9,738 nt of DNA, from the NCBI GenBank assembly GCA_023132105.1, contig JAGLYS010000368.1:1-9738 (forward strand), written 5' to 3'. The position numbers were made by a program, and so were the translations under genes. Shown one piece after another: positions 8,136 to 9,738 of the stretch. The notes under the pieces are model-generated. The model was not told the origin of the DNA. It was given only the letters and a program-made list of their open reading frames with translations, and did no database searches. Source of the stretch: Caldifarciminota bacterium. GTDB taxonomy: Bacteria; Hydrothermota; 32-111; QNBC01. The first letter of the stretch is position 1, and each line of letters opens with the position of its first letter.

Positions 8136-8992
8136 AATATTTCAATCCTGTATAACTTACCGCTTCTTCCCCTCCTGTTATCTTTAATTTCTTTTTTCGA
8201 TGCATTGACTTTTTTTACTTTTATATTATCTTTTCCTGCTGTAGATTTACGGATAATATTTCTCTCGAGTGAGTGATATGTAATTACGCCTACCTTTGCT
8301 CCACTTTCCAATCTTTCCAAAGCGACATTTAGTGATATTTCAAATTCATAAAGCTCATTATTTACAGCTATACGAAGGGCTTGAAATATTCTACTTAATG
8401 TTTTCAACTGCATTTTAACAGGTACGGAACCCCTGATGATTTTTACAAGCTGTTCCGTTGTTTCGATTTTCGAATATTGTCTTTTATCCACTATATTGGC
8501 AGCAATTCTTCTTGAGAACTTCTCCTGTCCGTATTTATAGAATATATCAGATAGTTCATCCTCATTCGTTTTGTTTATTATCTCATTTGCTGTTATTTTT
8601 GACTTTCCCATTCGCATATCAAGTTTTTGGTTTTTCTTATATGTAAAACCTCTCTGAAACTTATCAATTTGCATACTTGATATACCTAAATCATAAAATA
8701 CTCTTTTTATATTGTTGCTTTTATATTTATCAAACAAACATCCAATTTCACTGAATTTCATATTGAGAAATTCAACCCTATTATTAAAAACAGTTAAATT
8801 TTCTTTAGCAATTTCAAGTGCATCCTTGTCTCTATCGATGCATTTTAACAATATACCCTCACCTGTATTTTCAAGAAAACCTTTTGCATGTCCTCCGGCT
8901 CCACATGTACAATCCAATACTATTCCTTCATTTAATCCTTCACAAATAAACTTTATGGATTCCTCAAATAGTACAGGGATATGATCAATCAT
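8132..8992 (-). CDS. rsmH: 16S rRNA (cytosine(1402)-N(4))-methyltransferase RsmH (MraW)
   Basis: RsmH uses S-adenosylmethionine to methylate N4 of C1402 in 16S rRNA at the ribosomal P site. I place the start at the ATG at 8992, giving 286 residues. The protein then begins MIDHIPVLFEE, which matches the family's usual H-x-P-V-L-x-E opening, and a strong AGGAGA site lies 4 bases upstream. An in-frame ATG at 9022 would add ten residues without family support. Motifs, numbered from the 8992 start, are the SAM-binding DCTCGAGGHAKG (27-38), YDLGISSMQID (around 100), RGFTY and LDMRM, ALRIAVNNEL, ITYHSLE, and a closing NRRGRSGKLYRIE. The HSLE motif is followed by RN rather than the usual DR, and the C-terminus is slightly short for the family (about 300-315). 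It overlaps the STAS gene by 8 bases. Confidence 0.95.
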   Translation of the reverse strand: MIDHIPVLFEESIKFICEGLNEGIVLDCTCGAGGHAKGFLENTGEGILLKCIDRDKDALEIAKENLTVFNNRVEFLNMKFSEIGCLFDKYKSNNIKRVFYDLGISSMQIDKFQRGFTYKKNQKLDMRMGKSKITANEIINKTNEDELSDIFYKYGQEKFSRRIAANIVDKRQYSKIETTEQLVKIIRGSVPVKMQLKTLSRIFQALRIAVNNELYEFEISLNVALERLESGAKVGVITYHSLERNIIRKSTAGKDNIKVKKVNASKKEIKDNRRGRSGKLYRIEIL

Positions 8993-9341
8993 ATTTTCTC
9001 CTGAATTTGGTAATATTGCCAAGTGCTATTTTCTGACTTGAATATGAATATAAATTCCAATTTTCACCTGAAAGATTCAAAAGATACATAATATATGGAG
9101 ATTTGACTATTACATTCATTACACCCCCACGATTTTCTATATACATTTTGAATTTTTTCAGCCTAATCCCTAAGTTATAGTGTATGTGTGAGACATGTTT
9201 CATATCTATTATGAAATCCTTGTATTCCCTTTTATAATACGAATTTAATGTTCGAATGACATCATCCACATCAGATTTTGATAATCTACCATACAAACTA
9301 AGAACTACCGTACAACCGTATATTTTTTTTATAATCTTCAT
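8985..9341 (-). CDS. STAS-domain protein, anti-sigma-factor-antagonist-like, of unknown role
   Basis: This 118-residue protein has the layout of a single STAS domain, the fold of SpoIIAA/RsbV-type anti-sigma antagonists. It has an opening strand and G-R-L turn (TVVLSLYGRLSKSDV, 11-25), the central strand FIIDMKHVSHI (43-53), a following helix (LGIRLKKFKMYIE), RGGVMNVIV (71-79), and a closing YLLNLSGENWNLYSYSSQKIAL (86-107) resembling the usual L-x-L-x-G-L-x-x-x-F pattern. In phospho-regulated members the loop after the central strand is D-S-S/T-G with the phospho-serine; here it reads H-I-H-Y-N-L-G (52-58), with no serine or threonine in that place. It is therefore more likely a binding module than a classical phospho-switch. 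The ATG follows the mraZ stop directly and the end overlaps rsmH by 8 bases, so it is part of the operon. A role in controlling division or wall synthesis is only inferred from position. Confidence 0.75.
   Translation of the reverse strand: MKIIKKIYGCTVVLSLYGRLSKSDVDDVIRTLNSYYKREYKDFIIDMKHVSHIHYNLGIRLKKFKMYIENRGGVMNVIVKSPYIMYLLNLSGENWNLYSYSSQKIALGNITKFRRKYD
8997..9002 (-). promoter_or_regulatory. Shine-Dalgarno site of rsmH (AGGAGA)
   Basis: AGGAGA lies 4 bases before the ATG at 8992. It is the clearest ribosome binding site in the window and decides the rsmH start against the upstream ATG at 9022. It sits inside the last codons of the STAS gene, where AGG AGA encodes the two arginines of its C-terminal FRRKYD. 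Confidence 0.8.
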
Positions 9342-9738
9342 TTAAAAACTCAGCTTCATATCATCAAGGTTTTTATTTAAAGTCGACTCTATCTCCCCTA
9401 TATAATCCGTGTATATTTCAGGGTTCCAAACAAGTAAAGAATTTTTATCCTTTGTAATAATTACATGTTTTTTAATATTAAACTGAACAAGAAGGAATTC
9501 TGGTATTTTTATTCTTCCCTGAGCATCAATATCCATTGTTTCGGCAACACCAACAAACCAATTGATAATTTTTCTATATTCTGTTGTTCTTGAGTACCTG
9601 AATAAATTCTCCTTGAATTTTTCCCATCCCTCCTGATTCACTATCATTAAATTTCTATCAAAACCTCTTGTAATGGTAATTTTTTTTGTTTTATCATCAT
9701 TAAAAATATAATCTCGTAATTTTACCGGAATCATTAAC
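9342..9738 (-). CDS. mraZ: Transcriptional regulator MraZ, 5'-truncated by window edge
   Basis: MraZ is the AbrB-fold DNA-binding protein that heads dcw operons; in E. coli it represses its own operon by binding repeats upstream and interacts genetically with RsmH. About 131 residues are visible. The ATG at 9734 is not the real start: the frame continues to the right edge, and the codon before it (TTA) gives L-M-I-P-V-K-L-R, which fits inside the family's first G-R-[ILM]-x-I-P-x-K-L-R motif. Roughly 15-20 N-terminal residues therefore lie outside. Counting from the visible Met, the second copy is MDIDAQGRIKIPEFL (67-81), after ITRGFDRNLMI (21-31) and EGWEKF (35-40), both typical of MraZ. Both halves of the pseudo-dimer are intact where visible. 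The stop abuts the STAS start codon with no spacer. Confidence 0.93.
   Translation of the reverse strand, partial: LMIPVKLRDYIFNDDKTKKITITRGFDRNLMIVNQEGWEKFKENLFRYSRTTEYRKIINWFVGVAETMDIDAQGRIKIPEFLLVQFNIKKHVIITKDKNSLLVWNPEIYTDYIGEIESTLNKNLDDMKLSF

Noticed and set aside
8458..8984. Two plus-strand frames opposite rsmH
   Set aside because: Antisense to conserved RsmH motifs, with no independent evidence for coding.
1..9738. Search for an undescribed multi-gene system, mobile element, CRISPR array, tRNA or riboswitch
   Set aside because: Nearly the whole window is covered by recognised dcw genes with no gap above 3 bases. No repeats, transposase, RNA gene or leader region is visible; the only unexplained gene is the STAS protein.

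Overview
The window is a single, gap-free block of a division and cell wall (dcw) operon, with every gene on the minus strand. Transcription therefore runs from the right edge (position 9738) to the left edge (position 1). In transcription order the genes are mraZ (5' end cut off by the right edge), a small STAS-domain protein, rsmH/mraW, ftsL, ftsI (PBP), murE, murF, mraY, murD and ftsW (3' end cut off by the left edge). Apart from the STAS gene, this is the classical bacterial dcw order.

The DNA is visibly AT-rich, and the proteins are rich in Lys, Ile and Asn. MurE carries the DNPR signature of meso-diaminopimelate-adding enzymes. The PBP has no C-terminal PASTA repeats and ends soon after the transpeptidase domain. 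This fits a low-GC bacterium with DAP-type peptidoglycan, plausibly a diderm, but the sequence alone does not fix the phylum.

Layout from right to left: 9738-9342 is mraZ (transcriptional regulator and 16S rRNA methyltransferase partner); 9341-8985 is the STAS protein; 8992-8132 is rsmH; 8135-7881 is ftsL; 7881-6193 is ftsI; 6196-4757 is murE; 4760-3435 is murF; 3431-2352 is mraY; 2349-994 is murD; 1004-1 is ftsW. Neighbouring genes overlap by 1-11 bases or are separated by 0-3 bases, so there is no intergenic space for an internal promoter or terminator and translation is probably coupled throughout. The operon promoter and the MraZ operator should lie beyond the right edge. murG, murC and ftsQ/ftsA/ftsZ, if present, should lie beyond the left edge.

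Functionally, MurE, MurF and MurD are the cytoplasmic ligases that build the UDP-MurNAc-pentapeptide (MurD adds D-Glu, MurE adds meso-DAP, MurF adds D-Ala-D-Ala). MraY loads it onto undecaprenyl phosphate. FtsW polymerises the glycan, FtsI crosslinks it at the septum, and FtsL helps assemble and activate FtsW-FtsI.

The least ordinary element is the STAS-domain gene between mraZ and rsmH, whose usual phospho-acceptor serine position looks replaced. Secondary oddities are a Lys-to-Met change in the MurD NDSKATN-type motif and a cysteine cluster in FtsL. I found no mobile element, CRISPR array, RNA gene or unknown multi-gene system.
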